Below are positions 38,401-53,224 of a stretch of 64,000 nucleotides of DNA, in pieces. The stretch is taken from the NCBI GenBank assembly GCA_907164885.2, contig OU015499.1, positions 154,484,408 to 154,548,407 on the forward strand, written 5' to 3'. Origin of the DNA: Dolomedes plantarius (Eukaryota; Arthropoda; Arachnida; Araneae; Dolomedidae). The stretch's first letter is position 1. Each line of letters opens with the position of its first letter. The notes beneath the pieces are model-generated. The model worked only from the letters and a program-made list of their open reading frames with translations, searched no databases and was not told where the DNA came from. The position numbers and the translations under genes were made by a program.

Positions 38401-38973
38401 CACACATAGAAAACGTTAGGAGAAGAAGGAGGGATCAACATACAACCCAGATTAAAGTTAATAAGAGATGAAATTCAGTAAGAAAATTAAAATTACTTTG
38501 CTCAGCTTATTTGATATATTTGGATATTGGATAGGCTCACAATGAACTTAATTTTCTTTCCACAAGTTTTTATGAATTCTGCCTTATTTAAAGCAAGACA
38601 AATTGCATAACTAATCAAAAGCAACAGCAAGGGAAATGAAAAAATATTTTGACGGAATTATACATATAATTTAATATTATCTATAAAGCTTAACACTGCA
38701 GATGAGCTACCAAGTAAAAAGTTTCATTTACTCATAGCCACAACATGGGTAACAGAGTTTCTGAAGAGATATCACAAGTAATAAAATCCATGGCTTTACA
38801 TGTGCTGCTGGAATTTAATCTCTATTGAACCATTCGTTCTTTCTTTTCTTTTTTGAGTCTTGATTGTCTGTTTTGTTGTTTTTCATATTATGTATATAAA
38901 CAAACAAACACACACACACACATATTACTTGACCTAAAACTGCTGACATAGATCCATTTCGAATTCCTTCACA

Positions 38974-39140
38974 CAGGGCCGCCGTCAGCTGAGCCATGGC
39001 CTGGGGCAAAAGAATACAGAGGGCCCTCTCCCCACTCAATATTAGAACATTTTTCAGTCAACTCTTATTTTAACCGGGCTCCTCGGAAGCCTGGGCCCTG
39101 GGGATTTTTCCCCCCTTGCCCCACCCTGATGGCGGGCCTG
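38974..39140. mobile_element. hAT-type MITE, family H3
   Basis: 167 bp with ends CAGGGCCGCCGTCAGCTG and CCCTGATGGCGGGCCTG. The flanking octamers CCTTCACA and CCTTAACA match at seven of eight positions, supporting a hAT duplication. No transposase. Confidence 0.85.
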
Positions 39141-42100
39141 CCTTAACACATCAACTGATAATGTACCAACAATGGCTACTAGGCCCCCTTGAAATGCCCA
39201 TCTCCTTACATCTTTAATTCTGTGTGGTTAAGGACACTATAAAAAAACTTTAAGAATTCATTTAAAACAAAACATAGTAACATGAGTTCACCTCAATATT
39301 TTTAAATAAATGTCATGATTAACAATACAGTGAAACTGAAAACCAGAATTTTAGTACCAAACCCAAATTGTTTTAAAGATTGTTTTAAGTGCAAAATTGC
39401 ACCAATATTAATTTTGGTCACGAGAGTCACAAATACAGCATAAAAAGGGACTTTTTGAAAGTGTGTGAATAAATGTTTTGCTTAATGAATTATTATGAAC
39501 TGAAAGCAACTTTTGGTTGTAGGTTTTTGTGTCAAGCAATAATGTAACATGATTAACACCAGAAGTAGAATTTTTCGGAATTAACATAAGAGCAAAAATT
39601 TTACAAATACACTGCATAATTTACTCTTTTATAAATAATGTTATAATAAGTTATTTATTACAGACCAATAATCTTGTATTAATCAAGTTCTCTTACTGCT
39701 ACAACATTGAATACAGACACCAAAAGGGCTAAAAAATTCAAGATATAACTACTGCACAAGGCCAAAAATACATTCTTTTCAAGAATTTTACAACTTTCAG
39801 TTGGATTGGATTTAGATTAAATTTGATGCTTTAAACTTTGTGCTCTTTAAAAGTAACAAGGAATTAGTATAATGTTTCCTAAAGCTATAATTACAATATA
39901 TTTGATAAAAGAATTTCTAATAATAAAATGAAGGAAATTCAGAGAATCTATTCTGTGGCTGTAAGTAAAATTCTCAAAACCTGTATGGAAAGGCCTGATT
40001 TAGTAAAAATTCAGTTCATAAATACTTAGAATCACAGATTTTCCAAAATCATGGCAAACTGAATAAACCAATAAAATGGGGGAAAAATATTGATTTTTAT
40101 AGAGAGAAAACTTTAATCTGATTTCTTCCTATCTCCGAATGGTTAGAAACAATTGTTTTAGAAATGTACATGGAAGGATCTAATTTTTACCTCTTAGAAG
40201 GCATGTACATGAAACCACATAGTATGTACATTGTTAGATCATGCAAATTTCACAACACAATGTAATGCAGTGAGTGAAAATACCACAAGATTAATTTTCT
40301 TTCCCTCTCTCAAAACCTCAGCTCAATCTCCTGAAAAAGTTACAGCCTATCACATATCTATAATTTATGTAGTAATTTAATAAACTTATAAGTAGTCTCC
40401 GTAATATTATACATATATATAAATTTTCCTAAATTAACAGAAAATATATGTATGTGCATCATATACACAATATGTACATAAACTCATAAAAACAGACATA
40501 GATCAATCAGACCCATAAAAAGCCAGAACGTAGGTTACTTTAACCACTTATAAATTCTGTACCTTAAAAAAAAAACAATTCATATGAACAATTTTCTCAA
40601 ATATTAGTTGAATACTTCAAATATTAATATTACTAATTATTTACAGAGCATAATTTTCTTACCAAACTAATAACTGAAATAAAAAGCGTATCTAACTAAT
40701 ATATTTTGGCTACACTTGACATTTCAAGTCATTCAGTAGCTACACAAATGCAAAAATAAAATAGTTTCTCATACATCATATACATACATACACACAGACA
40801 TTGTATAAAGTAAACTGGTAATAAAATACTCATTCATGCACATCATCTGTAGCACATGAGATCTAAATTTACATAATAAAGAACTTCACCAAAATGATTT
40901 TACTTTAATACATACATGCTTCGAGTCCCAGATTTTTACATTTAACACATATTAAAAAAAATTTGACTTTTAACAGATTATAAGAAAAAAACATTTAAAA
41001 ATTAAAATATCTGAAAATAAATAATTAGAACCATAAATGAGATGAGAGAAAGTTTCGTAAAAATTAGTTCTTACCTGAAACTGTGCCAGTATATTTCCAA
41101 AAGAAAGGATTAGTTTTCAGCAGAAAAAATTTACAACTTTGAAACATGATAATGTTAGATCTACAGCATGAATTGCAATTCTATGGATATCGACAATTTA
41201 AATGTTCAGCACCAGTTTCTCATTCCACTGGATATTTATAAGAATAATTTTAGCAACCCTACTACATAACTTCTTATAACCCTGAACTTTTCTTAAAACT
41301 GAAACTTTATTCTTACCTATTACCCCTAACAACTTTATTTCTATCTTTAATAAAGATAAAATGTATCTTTAGATAACTATATAAATCATTTTTGAACGAA
41401 AAAAATCAAAATTTTGAATATTATAACTATTACTTGGTACCTACACATAGCTGGTAGAAGAAAAGAGATACACTAAAAAATTAAAGTGTACTGATAAAAT
41501 ATTATTACACTGAAAACTTTTAGCAACATTCCTGATAATTTTCATTCAATACTTCGGAGTTACACAAATTAAAATACATGTTTTTTCTTACCTGTCAGAC
41601 ACTTCACCTGTCAGATACATCAAGGACAAATAATTTTATCAGAACAATTGTTAACTCACCTGAATTAATTCATATATATTAATGCATACATATGCTTCTC
41701 TATCTGAGAAGTATTAAAAATTGGTTAAAAAAAAAAAAAGTCCTGAACTGTTATCAAAATCTCAAAAAGACAATTCTGTAGTTTAATAAAAAATAAATCA
41801 TAAAAAGAGCATTAACTGAAAATATGCAAAATAATACATAATGACATGATAATCAACACAAGATTCAACATAATTTTTAACTATAACCTCATACACAAAG
41901 CTGCAAATAATAAAACTTAAATTTTATAAATTGTTCACTAACCAAACAAAGAGCAGTTTGACACACTGTCAAGAATGACTACATCCACTTACACAGGAGG
42001 AAAATACACTTAATTGAATTTTGATTCTGCTGAATTATACAATCTTTGTTCAGTTACCATGTAGCCTTTCTGATTTATCTTTTAAATGCAAAATTGCTTA

Positions 42101-44351
42101 GTTTTGTCTTAAACTGGATATTTACTTTAATTGTAAGTTGGTGTTGGGATTATATCAAAGATTTAATTACAATAAAAAATTAAGCAGTTTTCAAGAGAAA
42201 TACACTTTCCCACCCAACTGTCAAAAATGAAACTTGAAACAAGCATAATAAATACAATAATCTAAAATAATAAGTTTGTATATTAAACTTGTAGTCTAAG
42301 ACATTACAATAGATTTGACATCTAATTATGTTTTTTATAAAAAAGAAAATATCACAAATAATCAAGAATCTCGCTATATTTAAAGTAATAATTATATTAG
42401 ATACCAAAATCTTTAAATAAAGATGCTCGTAAAAATTTTACATAATACATAAAATGTTATCCATATCCTTTATAACTATATACTGTATAAATGTTCTACT
42501 CGATGTTTTTTTTAATAAGGGAGGGGAATAGGAAAGAGAAAAGAATTCTTTATAGGCCAGCTATTTAGTGAAAAATAAAAGGTACACAGAAATATATAAG
42601 CACTTGCCCTAGAAATTTATCCAATAACTATCTTCAATTTATACCCCGACCACTAAAATCATATCGGAGGAATTTTGGATTAAAAAATTGGACATTCCAA
42701 AGTTTTCCTAACAAAACTGTGTTTATTGTTTATGCACACAGAAAGGTTTACACACAGGCTTGGTAGGTACCAGAAGTTTTAATCAAACCTTACAGAAAAA
42801 CTCAACGTAATAGAACTTCTTAATTTCTAATTGCTGAGCATAAAAAATATTACCTACTCTAGTTGAATTTCCATATTTTACAGAAAATAAGCAGAAAAGA
42901 AATTGACAGGAACCTTCACAATCTTTTTGAAAATGCCAGTAAATTTTAAAATGGTTTTGAAGTTGTTTTCAGATTTGTTTGGGGAAGGGGGAATTTACTT
43001 CACTAACAAATGTGGTCCTGTTAATAGTTAGACATAAATTTGACACAACTGCCTAAGACTTTCAAAAGGAATTTCAGCATTTAGGATATATCAGAAAATT
43101 GATCAGGAACAGTAAATGATAAATATATCGCCTATGTTATTTTTAGTTATCGAAATCTAAGGACAAGTCATGAACATATTTTGCCGTAATATTAGTTTTG
43201 TAAAATTTTCTATAAAAGAAAAATATTCAAGATTGCCAACTCACATTTTATGCTCTAAATCTTTAATTTGAGAAAAATAAACCAACAGCATTACAGATAT
43301 GAATAGGCTTATTTGTTTGGGGTTTTGAGCATTACAGTCAATCTTTACAAAACTAGAACAAATGAGACTTGGACCTCTTACAACTAGTTACAAACAGCCA
43401 TGCCAACAGAGGGATTCACACATTCTGACACCTACAGCTCTGGCCTAGCCCAACATATAAAGAAATTAATATTACATTTAATGCTAATATTACTAGCATT
43501 TCAATTGAAGTAAATTCTTATACCCATGAAATCTGATTTCAAATTAATAAATGATAGCATGTAACAGGCTGTGTTCTTTGATAGATTCAATTTAGCAGAT
43601 GTGACAGTCCAAGGAGAAATTATTTATACTGTAGTACTTACTGGGGTAAAAAGAATATTTTAATTACAAACTCGGTTAACAATGGGTAAAAACACATAAA
43701 TATGTGAGACTAAAATACATGACCCAAGCAACAACCCTGATTCCTCAGATGTGGTGCCTTAAATCAACTCAGCATTATAATCTTTAAACATGATCCCATC
43801 TTGAAAATTAGAAGAAAAAGCACAAGAAAAATAAGCTTTAAGCAGTGTATTGGATTTTAGTTCAACAACGAAAATATTATAATTCAGATTGGGAGGAAAA
43901 TAACTATACATGAAACACACGGCAGAAATAAAAGAATCCAATTCATCAGTAAAAGAGGTACCAACTTTATAACAGCATTTTGTAAAAATGACCCTCCAAA
44001 AAAAACCTACCTTTTTTACCTACTCTAGCAAGCAAATACTATTTGTTACTGAGATTAAAAATTAATTGTATGACTGAATACTTTACATATATGTCATACT
44101 AGGGAATAAAGAATTCATGTATGGCAATTTTATACTGTTTGTTATACAAACCAAAATCTGTATAAAAGCACAACTCAAAAAGAGAAATTAGCAGGAAGGT
44201 ATTTTGAAGTGTTATAAAAGAAAATAATCAATTAAAATGAGTTATATCAGAAAAGAAGTTGTTTCATAACTCAAGCCAATGACATATTAACAATGTCAAA
44301 CTTTTGTGAAAAATAACACTATTACAAGTATTACAATGCATACTAATAATA

Positions 44352-44523
44352 CAGTTGGCTCTCTGTTTAATGACTTTCAAGGGACAGTGAAAAATCGTCC
44401 TTAAGTAGAGATCGTCCTTAAACAGAATTTGTGAAAAGATAACATTTCCCATAACATCGGAGGGGCCGGGACTGGGAAATATCGTCTTTCAATAGAGATC
44501 GTCGTTACACAGAGAGCCAACTG
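44352..44523. mobile_element. pogo/Tigger-like MITE, family P1, complete
   Basis: 172 bp, TA-flanked, ends CAGTTGGCTCTCTGT and AGAGAGCCAACTG. It is the full-length relative of the copy at the window start. It keeps several CpG although it sits in the CpG-poor block, which suggests recent insertion. Confidence 0.9.
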
Positions 44524-45394
44524 TATATTAGCCTTATAAAAAGATACTTCTACATACAATATGGTTCACACAATCAATCAAAGTTCTTAAAATGATTAAA
44601 TTTTAAGATACTTTCTAAATTTTCTTTTTCTAAAATTTCAAACTTTGCAAACTTCATTAAATTCGATATCTATATAATAATTTATGTTTATCTATAATTC
44701 AATACAGCACAATGGCACATACCAGCACCATATTTATGAGAATATGTTATTTCTGCTAGCAGGACAAATAAAATAAATTGACATCTTTTCACAACAAAAC
44801 TATTTTATTTTCAGAAGAATGTTAGCTTGGTATAGTGGCACTAGGTGGCTTTGAACCAAGAAATAAAGGGAAGTGTTAATGTTTTTAGAAGAATAGAAAT
44901 AAATTAAAAATATTCTTGTTAAAAAATATCTTTGAAATACATGCAAATTACTTCTAAAAATAATCAAAAGTAATAAATTATGTTTGAATTATAAATCACA
45001 AAAATTGAAATTAGCTACCTCAAAAATATTTATTTTAATGCGATATTTAAAACTACGAAGAATTTTTCATAACATATGAACAGTAGGTATTCTATTAAGT
45101 GATGGATTATTTAATAAAATATAAATATATAGAGCCAACAAAATGAAAAAAGTATGAAAAGAAAATTACAGAATAAGTCAAATTTTATTTCAATTTCTAA
45201 GAAATTTGAGACTTTAAAATAATTGTTAACAGTAAAAGGATGAAAAAACAGCAAATATGTCAAATTTACCAATCCTACTATTACAAAACTAAAACATTTT
45301 TTGAGATAACACAGCAATAAAAGTTAATATTCACTGGTATAGGAGAAGTTAAAATTTATACAGAACCCATTTGTAATGAATAACTGATTCTTAC

Positions 45395-45575
45395 CGATTG
45401 AAAGTAATATCACTGTCTACATATTTCTCAAGCTTCACTACAGGTGGCAACAAGTCATCAGGATTAACAAGCAAACCATCAACTGCAAATTGATCAGTAT
45501 CTTGTTCACCCTGTTTTAAAGTCATTTCTGAGCTGCTCTCAGGCTCGTTTACAGCATCTGAACTATCTGTCTCAT
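45395..45575 (-). CDS. PPP4R1: PPP4R1-like exon 4 (181 bp)
   Basis: Acceptor TGATGTTTTAG before the exon and donor GTAAGAATC after it. It enters in phase 1 and leaves in phase 2 after 59 full codons. The translation starts acidic and Ser-rich (ETDSSDAVNEPESSSEM) and ends PPVVKLEKYVDSDITFN, the family-conserved part. The same frame runs open upstream past the splice site to ATG at 45,601-45,603, but that part is intron; the alternative acceptor at TTTTTTAAG would bring in a stop. Confidence 0.85.
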
Positions 45576-48500
45576 CTAAAACATCATATGTACTAACAAT
45601 CATTCACAACTTAAAAAAAGAGTAAACATACATAAAACCAGCAAAAGTATTATGCATTTTAAACAAGTCAATTCTACCCTGTAATAACCAAATTTAGGTA
45701 ATTTAAAGCAATAACAATAGTAGCTAACAGAAGATGTGACTTCTCATCACAATAAAAGAATTTTATTCCTTTCATTACATAATCAAAATGAGCAGTGATC
45801 ACTAATTTCAAATTTTAGTTAAAATTCAAACTTTTAACTCTTTATTACAAAAAAAATGAAGAGTAAATTCCTGTAATGAAGAAATCAGCAACACATTAAA
45901 TCTACATTTCAAAAGATAAAAATAATAAAGAAAAAAATTACGAGAGCATTTAGTTTAGTTAGTAGCTATCTAAAAGAAATATAAATAAGCTTCAGTTTAA
46001 ACATAGATGCTTGCTGAGACTTTTTAAGAATTTTAAAAATAATGGTTCCATTATTAGAGGTTGAGGAAAGGGAGAATTCTCCTATAAAGATATGATACAT
46101 ATAAACCTTTGAAGAGCATAAGAAATGCAATTTGGGAGAGCATAAGAACATTATTGAATCATTAAATTAATTTAAAAAAAAAAAAAAGAGTAGTCAGTAT
46201 CACTACACATGATTCATTAATATTCTATGCCTGTTTCTATTTCCACAAGTGATATTTTGAATGCAGGAGTTGAAAGGCAAATGGAAGTAAGTATCTTCTT
46301 AAAAGTAAAATATACAGGTGAAAGAAATAAACAAAGTGCACAGACTTTTTGATAAAAGATCGCACAATTAGTCTGCATAAGGGATGATAAATGAATACAT
46401 GAACTTACTTGGAAAACATTAAAATGGGAAAAATTTGAATATTTGTTTTGATTAAATATGTTAATAGAATTAGATTTGTCATAAAAACCACAATTCTAAA
46501 CTATGATGTGGAGTAAAATTATCAAAGTTTTTAAACACTCATAGGAAAATTCAGTATTTTAGATCTGTTATTTTATGATGAGTATTTTAGATTTGTACAT
46601 TCCCAAGGACTGTACAAATATTATAATAAGTTATATCTTCAAGATGTAGGTGTATTTTATATATAACAAACCCATAAAAAGTTTGAATATTGAGATTCAT
46701 ACAGTAAAGTTGACTAATTATAACTGATATTTTAATGATTACATACGGTCTTAAGCAATACACATGATTTTTTGAAGAAAATTATGCTTATTGCTTCTAA
46801 TGAGATCAGGTCTATTTTTTTAGCCCCTAAAAATATTTTTTAGTAAATCAACATACTACAAATACTAAATCAATGATAAAAAAATTTATAATTTCAAACA
46901 GTTGTAGTTAGTTTTATTATATTCCAAATGAAAACTATAATACAAATTTCCACTTGATTCTGATTAAATAATTCATGATTACCACTGAAATACAATTTTA
47001 AACAAGGGTTAAGAACTTTTGTCCTCAGTTTCTTGAATAAAGAAACAGAGAACTTTCAACTTATCTATTATACAGGTTATAATAATTTTCATAATATAAA
47101 CAAAACCTCAAAAAGATCAATAAAACTAAATTTAAGCATATTTTTAGTATACATACTGAGCAATTTTTGAGGTTCCTCAGTTTCTTCAATCACAGTTTGC
47201 ACTTGCGGAGTTTGTACCTGAACTGAAAGAGAAAATTTATTTGATTACTAAAAATGAAATTTTTAAACTGTTACAACTACTACAAATATAATTTTATAAA
47301 ATAAAAAATACAATATGAATTTAAAAAATATATTTTCAAATCCTTATATAGCAACAGTTTGTCAACACTTAATTAGTTTGGTGTTACCCTCAAAACAGCA
47401 CTGTCTGTGAACTAAAAAGGGGCATAAAAAAGGCATTTTTTAAAAAATTTGGTACAGTTTTCAATTTTTTATAAACTACAGTGATTTCCGCTTATAAGAA
47501 TCACGTTTGTTATCACTGTGTTTGATTCTTACAAGCGGTTAATTCTTATAGCTGAAATTTAGGTTTTTCGGACAGGCACGCACCTATATATTTAACACAC
47601 ACCTATATATACATATATTAGATAATTTACCATAAAATACTCTTAAATTTATGCTCATTATCTTTTATTAAAATTATTTTTTATAATTTTAAAAATACAA
47701 CTTAATTTCTAGACCTATAAGTAGATACACATGATTATAGTAAGAGAAGAAAAAATCCAATATTTGTTACAACATATCTGCTTAACAGTTTTAACATTTC
47801 AACTACAGGAAGGGAGCAAGAAAAAGTTTTCTATGGTAGTTTGACGTAATGAAATTTTCAGGAGGCTGTTTATACCTCTTTCAATGCCAATAGTCTCAGA
47901 CGAAGATTCACCTTCTAGCTTACGTTTCACGGTTTTATAACGTGCTGAATCTACTAATGTCACATTTGCCTAAGTGATAGTGGACACTTCGCCGAAGATT
48001 TATATGTTTCAGGGTCCAGGAAGCCGCAACCAGGATGTAGCAGGTAGAAAAAAAGAAATTGGACTCGGACGGGCAAAGATGTCCCCGGGTCAAGCTAATA
48101 GGACTGTGTTGTGCTAAAGCATTTAAGGGAAAACTATTATGTTATGCCTAACAAAGAAAGGGATGTATTTTACGATTGCATTCCATCCCATCGTATCAGT
48201 CTTTCTTTAACAAAAAAATAAAGAACTTCGTGCGTTTTGAGGGTTTAAGTGGCTTTTTTGGAAAAATGAAAGGAAAGCGAAGAGTGTAAGCTGATTCTTA
48301 AAACCGGTGGATTGATTCTTTAAAGCAAAAATTTTAACATGGAAATAATACATTTGTTTTTGCAATATTGATTCTTATAAATGGTTGATTCTTATAACCA
48401 CTGATCACTATAAGCGGTGGTTACTGTATATAAAAATTTTAAGCTATGATTATTAAAGTATATCCCATAAATATGTAATGAAAAGAGAATAGCTTTAAAT

Positions 48501-51500
48501 AACAAAACTAGACTTAGAAAAAAAAATGCCTAAATATATTGCAGCAGCAAAATCTTCAGTTAAAATAAAATCAGTTAGAATTATGGGACAGGCAGCAGCT
48601 ACTAGAAATATTTTTCAGGAATGAGACCAAAAATATATAACATATCTCTTAGCTGATACATATTTTTTATATACATTATTAGTGTCATAAATAACATTTG
48701 TTTTTCTGCCAATAAAGGTACGTAGTAGATAAATTAAAATCCTCTTATTTGCCATTCTGCATTTTTTTCTCTTTATTTGTAGAACAGCTATTAACAAATG
48801 AAATGTTTATCTTTTTCTACTTTTTCACTCTGATAAATTTTCAAGTATATAGAATAGGTCTTCCTGGACAATATTTCATAAGCATTTAGCTATACTCGGG
48901 GCAAACCTAACCTGAGAGCACTAAATATACTACAACGGCCAATTTACACCTGCAACGGAAATAACTCTCCGCCGCTACATAATGCGGATTGCCATATTTG
49001 GCCTTTTATCACCCATTAAGAAAATTATGAAGGTTTTAAATATTTAGGCTTTAAGGAAACAATCACATGTTTTGATTTCTATTTTCACGTAATCAAAGTA
49101 TTTTGAAACTTTTAACCATGCATTGTTCTACTTACTATTTCCCGAAGTAATGCGAGGGAATTTAAGAAATCCTCAATAAAATTTAGAGTCCTGTTTACTT
49201 TTATAAATACGGGATCATACAAAAATTTATTATTATAGATGCAGATTTCTGGGTATTTGGGTTTTTGAAATTGTTAGTTTTTTCTTTCGCTATAGGAGAT
49301 GCCGTCTGTTTCGGTAATTTTGTTTTCATTTAAAATAATAAGTTTGGCCAGTTATATTAACAATTAATGCAAATATAAAACAAATGGGCTTTCAGAAACC
49401 GATGACAGCACGAATAAATGATAAAAATGACACTACTGAAGTGTGGTTTTCAGTTATAGATTTTTTTTCATTGCATGTATTGTACAGATTATTATCAGAG
49501 TTTCAGCAAATTCAGTTTGTGGATTTATGTAAGGCATTTCTTATATATCCTATTTTTTTACAGAATTTTGTGTTTATTTCAAATATAAGTGGTCAGTTCT
49601 AGAAATGAGGGATTAAACATAAAACAATTATATAAGACCTTAAGTTATGGAAAAAGTATTTAAGTCAGATTTAAATTACAGAACAAAAATATCTACAAAT
49701 AAATATTTCTAGATTTTTTTATCAGTAAAATCATTTATGATTTGATCAAATTTTAATATCCTCATGCTCTATACAAAGCATTGCAAGACTGTTTAGTCTC
49801 TACTGCGATATTGTTGGTCTCAGGTATGTTTTAATTAATTTTAATCTAGAAACACTTCTGCTCCCGGTCCCTATTCGGAGAGCCAGCAGCTCTATCATTC
49901 GTAGCAAGGAATTTTAGAATTTTTATGGGCTTTAAAAATATTAAGATGGAAGAATGCTTCCATTTCTTCAACCAGCATATTGAGATATACATATGCATGC
50001 TTTACTCACTTTGTTTAGTCGTTACTCTAAATAATTTTTACATCTTTTTACGCACTTTTCTTTTAGATATTTTTAAAAAAAAATTCCTAATCTAATAGGT
50101 CAAATCGGCTTAAAGCCGGCCCTGCCCTTTAAAGTGTTATGATGACTACACTAATCACCTCTTCCAATGAAAAATCACATGCATTTAATTTTTTCAACAC
50201 TTTATAAAAATTTCCCATTTTTCGCAATTTAACTAGGGGAATATTTCATCAAACTCTAATTTCATCCTTTGTGAAATAACTTCTCATAACTTAGCCATAT
50301 TTTTGCCCAGTTTAAAAATTAAATGAAAGTGTGAAAGATTTTTTGCTTAGTAGCAAATTTATAACTTGGAAAATATACATAAGAAATCAGCGATTAAACA
50401 TTTCAGATTGTACAGCAAATCATGGCAGTTAATATTCCAATAGGTATAGTGTTGAAAATTTCCTTTCTATTGTTAACTGCAGATGTGTATTTCTCCCCAC
50501 TTGTCTCTTGTAAACACTGCCTTTTCTTATGGTAAACCATTACCCATCGGCAGGAAGTATCAGACCTGGGGTTACCAAAATTCTACATCCACATTGAATG
50601 CCAGATACTCCCGCCAAGGAAACGAAGCCTTGTGAATAGTCTGACTATTCTATGACATTACATTCTCTCTCGTATGCTGTATTGCGCATTATTTACTAAA
50701 TACATGAAACACCACATTTTTGTTGCCCAAATATGTCTAAGCTTTATCAGTTAAATCATTATTTTAATGATTTATGTCTGAAATGTACCTTTAATCAACT
50801 CTGTTAATAGGAACAAGTGCAAACTATATCGCAATCGCAGAATCATATTGCTCTAGCGTCCCACCTGCATTCAGGTTAGATATGCCCTGAGTATATAAAT
50901 AGTAAGAAAATTCAGAGGCATAATTGCTGATATTCATTAATGCAGAAATCCTAATAATCAGACTTTTTGTAAAGCAAATCTTTCAATAAATTTAGTTAAA
51001 ATTTTTGTTCAGTTGCTCATTTTCTGCTATTTAACTTTTTATCCTTTCTAAAAAATATTTTTTATTTTTACAAATTCGGATCAAAAACTTTTAAAAACCA
51101 AATAACAAGCAACTTTCTTTTCCCTTCTCTTACCAAGAACTCCAATGTTTTAATAAACCATTTAAGCCTCTACGATCACATTTCCTACTATCTTTTGACT
51201 GGGTGTAATCTTTTGGGGCTGATATGTTCAAGCCATTTTATATGAAGATCAGGCTAAAAGTTGAATTCTATAACAGTTTCAATCTAATTCATTTTTAACC
51301 CCTGAAAGGCCTAACCATTCTTAAAATCAACTTAAAGATAACAGCAGCAATAAAAATATTTTTAAAAAATAAATCAAACTTGCACATTAGGAGGGGGCAA
51401 AAATAACACATTATAACCATTTGTCAAGAACAAGTTTTATTACTGTTTTAAATTATTTATCGGACATCAGACAAGTGATTCAATTTTGGCCTACTTACTT

Positions 51501-53019
51501 CATTTCATTATCTAAAAAAACCCTCGCTTTTAATCCTTTTCATTTTTTTAACCACCCTTTTCTACCTCTGCTCCACCTTTTTTCTTACCCACAAGGGCCC
51601 TCTTTAGCACATGTAAGTCTTATGTATCCTGCACAAGTGCTAAAATGCCACCTCAAAAACTTAGAAATACACAAGTTTATAAACAACTTGTGGATGGCCA
51701 ATTACCAATACCAATTTCTTTTGAGTAGTTTTATTACCATATTCAAAGTAGGAGTACTGTCATGTATTTAGAGCTGAACTAAATGGAGCTCATCCAAATG
51801 ATGCAAGCCTCACACTGAATATTTGCTAATATATACCCAAAACATTATTACATCAAGTAAACATTTCATGGCCATTCAAAAGTTCATGGGTTGGAACTCG
51901 CCAAAAATTTTGTCCACAGAAAATAATTTATGAATGACTAATCAGCAAATGTCTATTCTTCACAGGCTCTGTTCGCTTTCTCTTTATACTGATAAAATAG
52001 AAGCAGTAAACTTTCTTTTCTTTTTAAATTATAGCTAAATGATTTTTTTAAAGTGTTCTCAAAGCAGACTTTCATAGATTTTGTTTTAATAATAATAAAA
52101 AAAGAGTTTAAAATTAATTATGGTAGGGTAAGACTCTTTTGGCCCCTAATGTACAAGATAAAGATATTTCATATGGAAAAGGGGCAGGGGCACTATAAAA
52201 GTAAAGAAGATACATGGCCTGTTCAAAACATCTAGACCAAATATTTTAAACTATTAGTAAAAAAGCTGTATTAAAACTATTACACCCTATATACATTTAA
52301 TTACTAGCTCAAATCTGTTAATGTTTTGTCACATCTATTTTGCTACATTTTTTTAACGTTTGATTTTCTCCTTCATCTTTCATCATTTCTTTCATATTCA
52401 CAAAAAAAGAAAATATACAGAAAGAATGATCAATAATTTTCCCAATTATAGATCTTGAAAAAGAACAGAAATTATTTTAGGAAACTTAAGTCACCAATAG
52501 CCCCTACACATATTTAAAATCTTTTAAGTGCTGTGCTGAAGTTAAGGTAATTTAAATTTTATGACCATACAAACATATTTTGAAAACCAACAGCACTGAA
52601 GAAATCATAATTTATTTAATAATACAGCCTTTTGTCTCATTGTAAATACTACAATATGAGAAGAGAATTACTGGTAGGAGAGGAAAGAAAAATTCTTTTT
52701 TTTTAAATCTGATTTTAAATAAAACGTCATTTATTTTTATAAAGTTGCAAAAATTTTACAGAAAGATATTTTACTTTTCCTACAGAAACTTAACTAATTT
52801 GTATTAGCAGTTTTATTTAATGCAGTTAGCCAATCATTCTACTGGACACTAGTAATACATTAATACAGCATTTTAACAACAACAAAAAACTGTCATAACT
52901 TCATAATCAATACACAACAAATAAAAATTTCGAATTTTAAGAACTTTGATAGCTATTATAACGTTATTTTACTTCTCTTCACAAGTTTTTCCAAGTACAT
53001 CCCATTTTCTACACACATA

Positions 53020-53058
<39 letters not shown>

Positions 53059-53189
53059 AAAATTATTAACTGTTTAGTTCTTTTGAAAAGCAATTATCTC
53101 CATGTTTCAAACATCATGAATATAACAACTATTTATGCTTAATTCATGTTTTTGTATCTACTAGGCAAAACATTTATCAAAGGAAAAGC

Positions 53190-53224
<35 letters not shown>

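Larger units (their letters stand above)
38401..45394 (-). other. Presumed intron 4 of PPP4R1-like gene; no further exon found
   Basis: Lies downstream of the exon 4 donor. I looked for an exon continuing the frame at phase 2 with PPP4R1-like sequence and found none. A 62-bp exon-like segment (41,075-41,136) fits the phase and has a good donor but its translation does not resemble the family. Two TE insertions (38,974 and 44,352) lie here. Confidence 0.5.

Noticed and set aside
41075..41136. Exon-like minus-strand segment with donor GTAAGAAC and a frame reading NPFFWKYTGTVS
   Set aside because: It fits the phase after exon 4 but has a weak acceptor and does not resemble the PPP4R1 sequence expected there.
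41590..41664. Two closely spaced donor/acceptor-like sites on the minus strand (GACAG-GTAAG and TTCAG-GTGAG)
   Set aside because: All three frames between them contain stops; probably a short duplication of a GTCTGACAG-like motif.
45576..45603. Start codon and nine further codons at the 5' end of the 70-codon minus-strand frame
   Set aside because: They lie upstream of a good acceptor (TGATGTTTTAG) and the frame joins exon 3 in phase only if they are intron. The alternative acceptor farther upstream brings in a stop.
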